Assembly (NCBI GenBank): GCA_018968995.1
Contig: JAGWZD010000024.1
Coordinates: 1-14,601, forward strand
Length of the DNA: 14,601 nt
Reading direction: 5' to 3'
Source of the DNA: Bdellovibrionales bacterium
GTDB taxonomy: Bacteria > Bdellovibrionota > UBA1018
A model generated the notes under the pieces. The model ran no database searches, was not told where the DNA came from, and saw only the letters and a program-made list of their open reading frames with translations. This document shows, in pieces, positions 1 to 6,358 of this stretch; the first letter of the stretch is position 1, and every line of letters begins with the position of its first letter. The translations under genes were made by a program, and so were the position numbers.

Positions 1-384
1 CAGGCGATCATCCTTCCAGGACTCGAGCGCGGCGCATGGGTTCTATGCGATCGGTTCACCGACTCGTCACTCGCTTATCAAGGTCACGCAAGAGGTCTGC
101 CTTGGAAAAAAGTAGAGGCTTTGAATGCGCTGGCCACAAATGGTCGTGAGCCGGACTTAGTCGTTTGGCTTGATATTGACCCAGAAAAAGGACTCCGTTC
201 GGCGAAAGATCCCAATCGTTTTGAAGCCGAGGGGGTTGCCTTTCAGTCCTTAGTGCGCGCTGGTTTTCGAAAGGCGATGAAGCGCCGTCCAAAGAACTGG
301 CTCAAAATTAAGGCCCACTCTCAGCCCGCTGAGGTAATGGCCGAGTCGCTAGCCATAACCCTTTTAAAGAAGTTCACGCGATGA
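1..384 (+). CDS. tmk: Thymidylate kinase, 3' part (5' end outside window)
   Basis: Phosphorylates dTMP to dTDP in the cytoplasm for DNA synthesis. The open frame enters at base 1 and gives 127 residues. The usual protein is about 210 residues, so the N-terminal ~85 residues with the P-loop lie upstream. Visible residues 17-28 read DRFTDSSLAYQG, the family's DR(Y/F)-x-DSS-x-AYQG motif that binds the dTMP base and phosphate. PDLVVWLDID is the strand before the lid, and DPNRFEAEG followed by F-x-x-VRAGF is the lid/base-binding stretch typical of Tmk. The stop TGA at 382-384 overlaps the holB ATG as ATGA. tmk next to holB is a common bacterial arrangement. Truncation is due only to the window edge; I see no sign of decay. 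Confidence 0.93.
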   Translation, partial: QAIILPGLERGAWVLCDRFTDSSLAYQGHARGLPWKKVEALNALATNGREPDLVVWLDIDPEKGLRSAKDPNRFEAEGVAFQSLVRAGFRKAMKRRPKNWLKIKAHSQPAEVMAESLAITLLKKFTR

Positions 385-1589
385 AAGCTCCAAAAAATTC
401 CTCGCCATCGATCCTGCCTCTGCCGCGAATTGTTACCGATCACCACGGACAGATCCTTCGTCCCCTTGCGGAGCAATGGCTATCGCAAAACCGCGTCCCC
501 CCAGTCTTACTTTTAACCGGACTGAATGGCGTAGGAAAACGCGAAATCGCCTATCATCTCGCCCAGTGGCTTCTTTGCGAAAGAGCCGGATTCCGAGTAA
601 ATGCCAACAGCGACTCTACTGCATCACCTGAGAATGATCTATTCGGAGGAGGTCTTTTCGGCGACACACCGCAGACCTCTACACCACAGCAGCAACCCGC
701 CAATGACTCATCTCTGGGCGGCCCCTGTGGTGAATGTTTGGCATGCACTAAAGCCAAACAAGGAAGCTGGGTCGATTTTCAAGAAATTGGTGGCCCCCAA
801 AATTCAAAATCCAACCTTCAAGAGCAAGACGATGAGGGGGACGAGTCGGACGATGGCAGATCCGGATTTGAGAAGCTCAAGATCGAGTCGTTCCGAGACC
901 TCAAAGCATCGATGGGCTTTGGCGCTCACGAAGGAAGTTACCGTATTTTTCTAATCGCCAATGCTGAAAGACTCACCCCTCAAGCCGCAAACTCACTGCT
1001 CAAGCTTCTCGAAGAGCCCCCTCCTTCTTGGGTGTTGATTCTTACGGCGAGTGACTCCAGCCTGCTTTTGCCCACTCTTGTGTCGCGATGCCAACGCATT
1101 CGTCTACGGCCATTTTCCGCGCAGTCACTAAAAGGCCTTTTAAATGAGACAAAGATCTCACCCGACCGACAAGACCTTTGTCTCCAACTGGGACAGGGCA
1201 GCTGGAAAAGAACTCTCGAACTCGCCGACGACTCCACTTGGGATCGCAGAACTCAAGTCCTTCGATTTCTCGAGAACCCTCCAGAGCAACTCAACAGTAT
1301 TCTGGATTGGGCATCGACCAGCGCCGAATCCCTGACTCTGCTTCTGGATCTTTTAGAGCCGCTTCTGATGGAACTCTTGCAGTCTCAGCTGCGTGAACAG
1401 CCCCTGAAGGACGCTTTCTTGACAGCTCATCAAAAATACGTCGGGATGCGCCTGCGTGACCCCGTGCTTCAAAGAAACTTTTGGATGGGTCGTGCTGAGC
1501 GAATGGCGCGAGCCCGACAGGAAATTCGTCTACCGCTGAATAAAAAGCTTCTGGTTCAAGAGATTCTGCTACCCTATCTCCTGAAGTGA
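381..1589 (+). CDS. holB: DNA polymerase III subunit delta prime
   Basis: Clamp-loader subunit that helps load the beta sliding clamp; an AAA+ protein related to DnaX. At 402 residues it is longer than the ~330 usual for the family. A P-loop-like GLNGVGKR lies at 47-54, with Arg where ATP-binding members have Ser/Thr. The four zinc-module cysteines are C66, C116, C119 and C122. SLLKLLEEPP lies at 205-214 and the SRC motif at 235-237. Two stretches have no counterpart in E. coli HolB: a Gln/Asn/Ser/Pro/Gly-rich insert at about 72-114, splitting the first zinc cysteine from the other three, and an acidic insert at about 136-160. The remaining C-terminal part resembles the collar domain only in general helical character. 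Start ATG overlaps the tmk stop, and the TGA stop overlaps the next gene's GTG start. Confidence 0.9.
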   Translation: MKAPKNSSPSILPLPRIVTDHHGQILRPLAEQWLSQNRVPPVLLLTGLNGVGKREIAYHLAQWLLCERAGFRVNANSDSTASPENDLFGGGLFGDTPQTSTPQQQPANDSSLGGPCGECLACTKAKQGSWVDFQEIGGPQNSKSNLQEQDDEGDESDDGRSGFEKLKIESFRDLKASMGFGAHEGSYRIFLIANAERLTPQAANSLLKLLEEPPPSWVLILTASDSSLLLPTLVSRCQRIRLRPFSAQSLKGLLNETKISPDRQDLCLQLGQGSWKRTLELADDSTWDRRTQVLRFLENPPEQLNSILDWASTSAESLTLLLDLLEPLLMELLQSQLREQPLKDAFLTAHQKYVGMRLRDPVLQRNFWMGRAERMARARQEIRLPLNKKLLVQEILLPYLLK

Positions 1590-2281
1590 TTCACCTCAAA
1601 GGCGTCGGCAAATCATTCGATGGTCGCTGCATATTCAGCGACGTCCATCTCCACGTTCCGCGTGGGGGTTCAGCCGCTATTGTAGGTCCCTCTGGATCAG
1701 GAAAAACCGTGCTCCTGAAAACGATTGCTGGCCTACACCACGCGGATCAGGGACAGGTCACCATTGAGAGCGCCGAGCTTGGAATGCTTTTTCAACGAAA
1801 TGCCTTATTTAATTCTCTCACGGTTCGCGAGAACCTTCTCTTTCCACTAAAAGAAAGAAAAGGAATCGACGGCTCCGAGGCCATTGATCTTGCCAAAAAA
1901 TACCTGGAATGGGTGGGGCTCAGTGGAACAGATCTCCTATCTCCAGATGAGCTTTCAGGAGGAATGCAAAAGCGCCTCGGCATTGCGCGGGCCCTGATTG
2001 TTCAGCCTGAAGTTGTGCTCTATGACGATCCAACTGCAGGATTAGACCCTATTACTTCACGGCTGATTGCAGAACTCATTCGTAAGCTTCAAGCGCAATC
2101 AGGCACCACTGTGATTGCTGTCACCAATGATATGCATCGAGCCTATCAGCTTGGGGACCAAATCTTTCTGATGGCCCAAGGAAAGCTCACTGCAGGCGGA
2201 ACCGCAGAACAGGTCAAAAAATCTCAGAATCCAGCCCTCAGACAGTTTGTGAATGGACTTCAGGAGGGGCCCTTGCAATGA
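1586..2281 (+). CDS. mlaF: MlaF-type ABC ATPase, first of a pair, with degenerate catalytic residues
   Basis: Predicted ATPase of an MCE/Mla phospholipid transporter at the inner membrane, 231 residues. The Walker A motif GPSGSGKT (34-41), Q-loop glutamine (Q70) and a full signature LSGGM (123-127) are intact. Two catalytic positions differ from the consensus. Walker B reads LYDDP, so the catalytic Glu is Asp (D148). The switch His is Asn (N181, in VTNDM). The protein should still bind ATP but should hydrolyse it poorly with its own residues. It ends just after the segment matching 'RQFxxGxxxGP' of E. coli MlaF, so it lacks the long C-terminal tail that in E. coli reaches over the partner subunit and MlaB. 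GTG is the start, overlapping the holB stop; no strong ribosome site is visible, which suggests coupled translation. A second, complementary ATPase follows with an ATGA overlap. Confidence 0.88.
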   Translation: MIHLKGVGKSFDGRCIFSDVHLHVPRGGSAAIVGPSGSGKTVLLKTIAGLHHADQGQVTIESAELGMLFQRNALFNSLTVRENLLFPLKERKGIDGSEAIDLAKKYLEWVGLSGTDLLSPDELSGGMQKRLGIARALIVQPEVVLYDDPTAGLDPITSRLIAELIRKLQAQSGTTVIAVTNDMHRAYQLGDQIFLMAQGKLTAGGTAEQVKKSQNPALRQFVNGLQEGPLQ

Positions 2282-3099
2282 GTGCATCGGCGAACACTCC
2301 GGCCATCCGTTTTGATTCGGTAAGCAAAGCCTTTGGCTCAAAAAAAATCCTCTCAGAAGTCTCCTTTGAGATCGCTCGGGGTGAAATTGTCTTCGTTCTC
2401 GGTAAGAGCGGAATGGGAAAGTCTGTGACCCTAAAACACATCATCGGCGTGATGAAGCCCGACGCAGGGCGAGTTTTCGTCGAAGGCAAGGATCTATCCA
2501 CACTCGACTCTCGTGGACTTTCCGGAGTGAGGCGGCGTTGCGGAATGGTTTTTCAACAGCCAGCCCTTCTCGACTCACTCACCGTATATGAAAACGTCGC
2601 TTTCGGACTCAAATCTCCTGAGTTCCGCACTGCCCGAGCTGCTTCGGGGCAGAAAGAACTGACCGAAAATGAAATTCAAACGCGCGTGGTTGAGGTGCTG
2701 GAACTCGTTAAGCTCGATTCCTCGATTCTCAACCTAAACCCTCCGCAGATTTCATACGGGATGCAAAAGCGAGTATCGCTTGCCAGAACCCTCGCTCCTG
2801 GTCCTTCACATCTTCTTTTTGATGAACCCACTACGGGGCTAGATCCCATCACGACACAAGCGGTGAACAAGCTGATCCGAGAGCTTTCGGATAAACTAAA
2901 AGTAACTAGTGTGGTGGTGTCGCACGACATGGCCTGTGCGCTCCAGATTGCCGATCGGGTTCTCGTTCTCGATCAGGCTCGAATTTTAGTCTGGGGAACC
3001 ATTCCAGAAATTCGACAATCAAAAGAGCCGCTCATTCAGGATTTTCTTTCTGAGGCGCTTGAATTTGAATCTCAAAGTGGCCAAGAGGTCCATCGATGA
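2278..3099 (+). CDS. mlaF: MlaF-type ABC ATPase, second of a pair, with degenerate signature motif
   Basis: Partner ATPase of the same lipid transporter, 273 residues. Walker A is GKSGMGKS (42-49), the Q-loop glutamine is Q93, Walker B is LLFDEP with catalytic E183, the D-loop is TGLDP, and the switch His is H216 (VSHDM): all intact. The signature, normally LSGGM/Q in this family, reads ISYGM (158-162), with Tyr in place of the first Gly. This is the mirror image of the preceding ATPase, which has a good signature but lost the catalytic Glu and His. In a head-to-tail dimer one complete ATP site (this protein's Walker motifs with the other's LSGGM) and one defective site would form. A short insert of about 15 residues lies around 113-130, between the Q-loop and the signature. 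It overlaps both neighbours by ATGA. Confidence 0.9.
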   Translation: MSASANTPAIRFDSVSKAFGSKKILSEVSFEIARGEIVFVLGKSGMGKSVTLKHIIGVMKPDAGRVFVEGKDLSTLDSRGLSGVRRRCGMVFQQPALLDSLTVYENVAFGLKSPEFRTARAASGQKELTENEIQTRVVEVLELVKLDSSILNLNPPQISYGMQKRVSLARTLAPGPSHLLFDEPTTGLDPITTQAVNKLIRELSDKLKVTSVVVSHDMACALQIADRVLVLDQARILVWGTIPEIRQSKEPLIQDFLSEALEFESQSGQEVHR

Positions 3100-3851
3100 A
3101 AGCGCTAGGACTTCTGGTGATCTTTTACCGCGACATTTTTCGCTCAATCCTGCGTTCCAAACAGAACAAACGGCAAATTTTTCAGCAAACAGTCGAAGTT
3201 TATACCAGATCCTTCTCTACCGTTGTCTTTGCTGGAATTTTCGTAGGTGCCATCCTCACGTTACAGTTTCAGCTCGTTCTTGCGGACTATGAGGCGCTGA
3301 GCATGCTCGGTGGAATCACCACTTCGGCCTGCGTGCGTGAGGTCGGACCTTTAATTATCTCTTTCTTGCTCGCTGGAAAAATTGGGGCTTTTACGGCCGC
3401 TGAACTGGGAACCATGCGAGTCACTGAGCAAATTGACGCCATCGAGTGCTTAGGCACCGATCCGCTCGAGTACCTTGTAGTCCCTCGGTTTATCGCTATC
3501 GTGAACGCGAGCATCCTACTATTGGTGGTCGGACTTTTAGTAAGCCTAGCGGGATCCATGCTTGTGGCTCTCTTAGTCGCAGGAGTAAATCCACTTCAAT
3601 ACATCACCAGCATCCCACGCTTCGGGGGATTCAGCGTCTTTGCAGCCGGTATGTTTAAATCGATGGTCTATGGTACCATCGTTGCTGGCGTTGCCTGCCA
3701 TCAAGGATTTACCGCAAGTGGTGGTGCCAAGGGTGTCGGTAAAGCAGTCACCTGGGCGGCGATTTATACGAATCTCTACATCGTCCTCGCGAACTTTGTG
3801 ACCAGCCAACTGATCGATTTAATGAACCAGATTTTTGCAGGAGGCCACTAA
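3096..3851 (+). CDS. mlaE: MlaE-family permease, first of a pair
   Basis: Integral inner-membrane permease of the MCE/Mla transporter, 251 residues, a usual length. It starts with a basic amphipathic segment (about 1-38), then a hydrophobic span at about 40-60, and further spans at about 83-100, 130-160, 188-205 and 215-238. The family core is clear: REVGPLI (81-87), AAELGTMRVTEQIDA (101-115) and VVPRF (128-132), which lie near the coupling helix that contacts the ATPase. It probably forms a heterodimer with the next gene product, matching the heterodimeric ATPases upstream. Start ATG overlaps the preceding stop as ATGA. The coding end contains AGGAGG (3839-3844), which serves as the ribosome site for the next gene. 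Confidence 0.92.
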   Translation: MKALGLLVIFYRDIFRSILRSKQNKRQIFQQTVEVYTRSFSTVVFAGIFVGAILTLQFQLVLADYEALSMLGGITTSACVREVGPLIISFLLAGKIGAFTAAELGTMRVTEQIDAIECLGTDPLEYLVVPRFIAIVNASILLLVVGLLVSLAGSMLVALLVAGVNPLQYITSIPRFGGFSVFAAGMFKSMVYGTIVAGVACHQGFTASGGAKGVGKAVTWAAIYTNLYIVLANFVTSQLIDLMNQIFAGGH

Positions 3852-3853
3852 GA

Positions 3854-4600
3854 ATGAGCACTCCATCATTCGCTCGTGATTTGATTCAGATGAGTTCCGA
3901 GACTGTGACCTGGGGCTTCAAGGGCAAATGGCGCCGTGAGGAAATTGTACATCACCTGGTCCATCATGGAATTGGAAGCATTCCGATCATTGCAATATCG
4001 ACTGCGTTTGCCGGGCTCGTGGTGACCCAAGAAATCGCCTATCATATGGACCACGCCCTCCACACCACCACCATGATTCCAGGGTTTACGGGTCAATTCA
4101 TTATGCGCGAGCTGGGCATCGCCGTTCCGGCTCTGCTGATTGTTTCCAAAGTGGGCGCCTCGATGACTGCTGAAATCGGAGGAATGAAGGTGACTGAACA
4201 AATTGATGCCCTGAAGCTTTTGGGCATCAACCCCGTTGGCTATCTTGTTTTTCCTCGACTCATCGCAGGAATCATTGGCTCAGTGAGCCTGACCTTGATC
4301 GCCCTTGCAGTCACCTTGTTCTGCGCGATTCTGATGGCCGTGGTGAAATTCAACTTTTCGTGGCTCGAATATGTTAACAATCTGCGCCATTTTGTCGGGC
4401 TTAAGGATCTCGCCTGTGCTCTTGTCAAAGCTCTGTCGTACGGAGCCGTGACTCCGCTGATTGCTTGTACTTATGGTTTTCGTTGCCAGGGCGGAGCGCA
4501 GGGCGTCGGTAGCGCCACAACGAATTCAGTCGTCTCGGCAACTATTGCCGTCATCCTTCTCGATTTTGTGCTGACGTATCTGTTTACCCTGATGGCATGA
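3854..4600 (+). CDS. mlaE: MlaE-family permease, second of a pair
   Basis: Second inner-membrane permease subunit, 248 residues, clearly homologous to but diverged from the first. The conserved core reads RELG at 85-88 and TAEIGGMKVTEQIDA at 105-119, with FPR at 133-135. Hydrophobic spans fall at about 40-58, 86-104, 135-163, 190-205 and 222-246. A His-rich stretch near residues 33-38 and a His/Met/Asp-containing loop at 61-75 (between the first span and the RELG core) are not shared with the first permease. It begins 2 bases after the previous stop, with AGGAGG 9 bases upstream of the ATG, the strongest ribosome site in the unit. Most Mla operons have one MlaE acting as a homodimer; two adjacent copies suggest a 1:1 heterodimer. 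Confidence 0.92.
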   Translation: MSTPSFARDLIQMSSETVTWGFKGKWRREEIVHHLVHHGIGSIPIIAISTAFAGLVVTQEIAYHMDHALHTTTMIPGFTGQFIMRELGIAVPALLIVSKVGASMTAEIGGMKVTEQIDALKLLGINPVGYLVFPRLIAGIIGSVSLTLIALAVTLFCAILMAVVKFNFSWLEYVNNLRHFVGLKDLACALVKALSYGAVTPLIACTYGFRCQGGAQGVGSATTNSVVSATIAVILLDFVLTYLFTLMA

Positions 4601-4620
4601 GCCTTTAGGATCTTAAAGAT

Positions 4621-5487
4621 ATGTCTAATACTTCAAATTCATCGCAGAAATCGGGTCGCATTTCGCACGAAACCAAGGTGGGTCTTCTGGTCGCGGGCAC
4701 TACTGTTTTAGTGGTCGCCTTTGCATGGCTACTCGGGGTTCGTAATCCTTTTCAAAGCTCTACCCGTTTCTATGTGACCTACAATTTTGCAGGAGGCATT
4801 GAAGTTGGCTCTCCGGTAAGAGTCTCGGGCATTAAGGTAGGAAAAGTGGAAGCCATCGAGTTTTTTTCTCCGATCGATCCAAAGACCGCCATTGCAGTAA
4901 AGGAACCAGGTAGCGCCGAAGAAACTGGCGCTCGGGCCTCCGTAGTTCCGCTCAAGCTCAAAATCTCTATCCGTAGCGATGCCGCCAAAGGCATTCGTAA
5001 AGACAGTCAGTTCTATGTGAACATCGCCGGCATCATTGGCGAACGCTATATTGAGGTCACCCCTGGCAGCGCAGACGCCGAAGTCGTTAAAGATGGAGCC
5101 ACTTTAGCCGGCGTTGATCCGCCTCGAATTGATCAGCTGATCTCTCAAAGCTTTGACCTCGCAGGGAAGATCAAAGACCTGATCGAGAAAAATAAAGGGG
5201 ACATCACGAAGTCGATCGAGCTCCTTTATAAATTAAGCGCTAACGTCAATCAGACTCTGACTCATGTAGAAAACAGCAAGATCTTTAAGACCGATCTTCA
5301 ATCTTTGGTGAATAATCTGATTCAAATCACCAAAGACACCCGCACGATCACGGATAACTTCAGTACGCCCGAGGGCAAAAGAACCCTCACGCTTCTGCAT
5401 GACCTTCTGTGGCGCCTAGAGCCTTTAGATTCCTCGACGATTCGCTCGTTTATGCAAAAAGAAGGAATTCGCGCTCGGCTGTTTTAA
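4621..5487 (+). CDS. mlaD: MlaD-like MCE-domain lipid-binding protein
   Basis: Substrate-binding subunit that forms an MCE ring on the periplasmic side of the inner membrane and passes phospholipids to or from the permease. 288 residues: a short cytoplasmic start, one membrane anchor at about 19-40, and an MCE domain at about 46-148 with GSPVRVSGIKVGKV (63-76) and GERYIEV (140-146). The E. coli protein is 183 residues; the extra length here is a tail (about 160-288) rich in predicted helix, plus an insert at about 82-108 within the MCE barrel. The long tail is like that of MCE proteins that build a periplasmic stalk. Twenty bases separate it from the preceding stop, with TTAGGA at 4605-4610 as a modest ribosome site. 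It is the last gene before a terminator; no mlaC or mlaB follows. Confidence 0.9.
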   Translation: MSNTSNSSQKSGRISHETKVGLLVAGTTVLVVAFAWLLGVRNPFQSSTRFYVTYNFAGGIEVGSPVRVSGIKVGKVEAIEFFSPIDPKTAIAVKEPGSAEETGARASVVPLKLKISIRSDAAKGIRKDSQFYVNIAGIIGERYIEVTPGSADAEVVKDGATLAGVDPPRIDQLISQSFDLAGKIKDLIEKNKGDITKSIELLYKLSANVNQTLTHVENSKIFKTDLQSLVNNLIQITKDTRTITDNFSTPEGKRTLTLLHDLLWRLEPLDSSTIRSFMQKEGIRARLF

Positions 5488-5494
5488 TTCGGCT

Positions 5495-5528
5495 GAGAGA
5501 GGTGGGTCTACTCCGACCCACCTCTTTT
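5495..5528 (+). terminator. Rho-independent terminator after mlaD
   Basis: A perfect 11-bp inverted repeat, AGAGGTGGGTC (5498-5508) with GACCCACCTCT (5515-5525), closes over a 6-base loop and runs into TTTT (5525-5528). Up to three more weak or A-T pairs can extend the stem outward. It starts 10 bases past the mlaD stop and lies before the heme genes, so it separates the two transcription units. Confidence 0.88.
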
Positions 5529-5531
5529 CCC

Positions 5532-5548
5532 TGACAAACTCGTGACAA
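5532..5548 (+). repeat. Direct repeat TGACAA-N5-TGACAA in the heme operon upstream region
   Basis: TGACAA occurs at 5532-5537 and again at 5543-5548, 11 bases apart, about one helical turn. OmpR-type regulators often bind direct repeats with this spacing, and an OmpR-type regulator is encoded within the operon. The link is inference, and short repeats can arise by chance. Confidence 0.35.
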
Positions 5549-5572
5549 TCGGGGCAGGGCTTTCAGTACACT
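5542..5572 (+). promoter_or_regulatory. Candidate sigma-70-like promoter for the heme operon
   Basis: This is the only intergenic space ahead of the heme genes. GTGACA (5542-5547) resembles a -35 box (5 of 6). TACACT (5567-5572) is the best -10 candidate (4 of 6), but the 19-base spacer is long. If correct, transcription would start around 5579-5580, almost at the hemA ATG. A promoter is needed here because a terminator lies immediately upstream; the exact boxes are weakly supported. Confidence 0.3.
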
Positions 5573-5581
5573 CGAAAGGGT

Positions 5582-6358
5582 ATGGTTCAGCTGTCTGTCC
5601 TTCATTGGCCCAAGGCGCTTTTAATTCCGGGCCACTCTTCCCCAGGCTTTCCCCTCGAAGATGCCTTAAGGTTTGAGACCTGCCAGCGAATCCTTTGGAT
5701 CCAAAGCCAGAGATCCTCGCCCGATTTACCTCTGCCTCCCGAGGCCTCTTATTTTACCGAAAACGAAGCTTATGGTTTTTTACTCGAAGTGATCTGCGGA
5801 CTTCACTCTCGGGTTTTTGGTGAGACCGAGGTGCTGGGTCAGTTCAAACTCTTCTACAAAACCAGGCCCGAGCTTTCCCCCTGGGGCCAATGGCTCATCG
5901 AGGATGCCAAAACCATCCGCTCTCGTCATTTACGGGATATTGGTTCTCATTCTTACGGCAGCATGGTTCGCAGGTGGTGCGGATCCCTCCCGCATGTGGT
6001 GATTCTGGGCACTGGACAACTGGCTGAAAAAATCCGTCCCTGGATTCCGCACGCCCAAGTTCTGCCCTCAAGAAACTGTGAAGCCTTACCTTTAGCAGAC
6101 GCTGTGATTGTCGCTGCTCCGATGGAGGATGCCGATCTTGTGAGGCTCAGGAAAAAAGAGCTCTGGATCGATCTTCGCGCTGAGCGCGGAGAGTTTCGGG
6201 CCGACAGAACTCTCGAGGATTTATTTGCTGAACTCGAGCAAGACAGTAAGAGACACCGAAATGCTCTACCCTCCATTCGAAAAGATATTCTTGAACTCAC
6301 TCAGGCGAGATTCAATCGCCAGTGGTGCCGGCCCATGGGCTGGGAGGACCTGACATGA
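5582..6358 (+). CDS. hemA: Short glutamyl-tRNA reductase (HemA)
   Basis: First step of C5-pathway tetrapyrrole synthesis: reduces glutamyl-tRNA to glutamate-1-semialdehyde with NADPH. Only 258 residues, against about 420 in E. coli. The catalytic Cys is C34 in FETCQR (family: STCNR, so the Asn is Gln). GLHSRVFGETEVLGQ (73-87) matches the conserved GLDSLVLGExQILGQ. The NADPH-binding strand and turn is VVILGTGQLAE (139-149). At 217-248 a helix matches the start of the spinal helix, after which the protein ends, so the C-terminal dimerisation domain is missing. F66 lies where E. coli has His99. An in-frame TGA at 5543 and no start codon between it and 5582 fix the ATG; AAAGGG is only 1 base before it, an unusually tight spacing. 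It stops with an ATGA overlap onto hemC. HemL downstream uses its product. Confidence 0.85.
   Translation: MVQLSVLHWPKALLIPGHSSPGFPLEDALRFETCQRILWIQSQRSSPDLPLPPEASYFTENEAYGFLLEVICGLHSRVFGETEVLGQFKLFYKTRPELSPWGQWLIEDAKTIRSRHLRDIGSHSYGSMVRRWCGSLPHVVILGTGQLAEKIRPWIPHAQVLPSRNCEALPLADAVIVAAPMEDADLVRLRKKELWIDLRAERGEFRADRTLEDLFAELEQDSKRHRNALPSIRKDILELTQARFNRQWCRPMGWEDLT

Noticed and set aside
3866..4201. Minus-strand open frame of 111 residues opposite the second mlaE
   Set aside because: It is antisense to conserved membrane-protein codons, with no supporting signal.
5693..5706. 14-bp perfect palindrome CTTTGGATCCAAAG within hemA
   Set aside because: About one such palindrome is expected by chance in a window this size, it lies in coding sequence, and it has no second copy that I noticed.
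6322..6354. Upstream GTG start giving hemC 11 extra residues
   Set aside because: ATG 6355 has a good ribosome site, an ATGA overlap with hemA, and matches the family's N-terminus.
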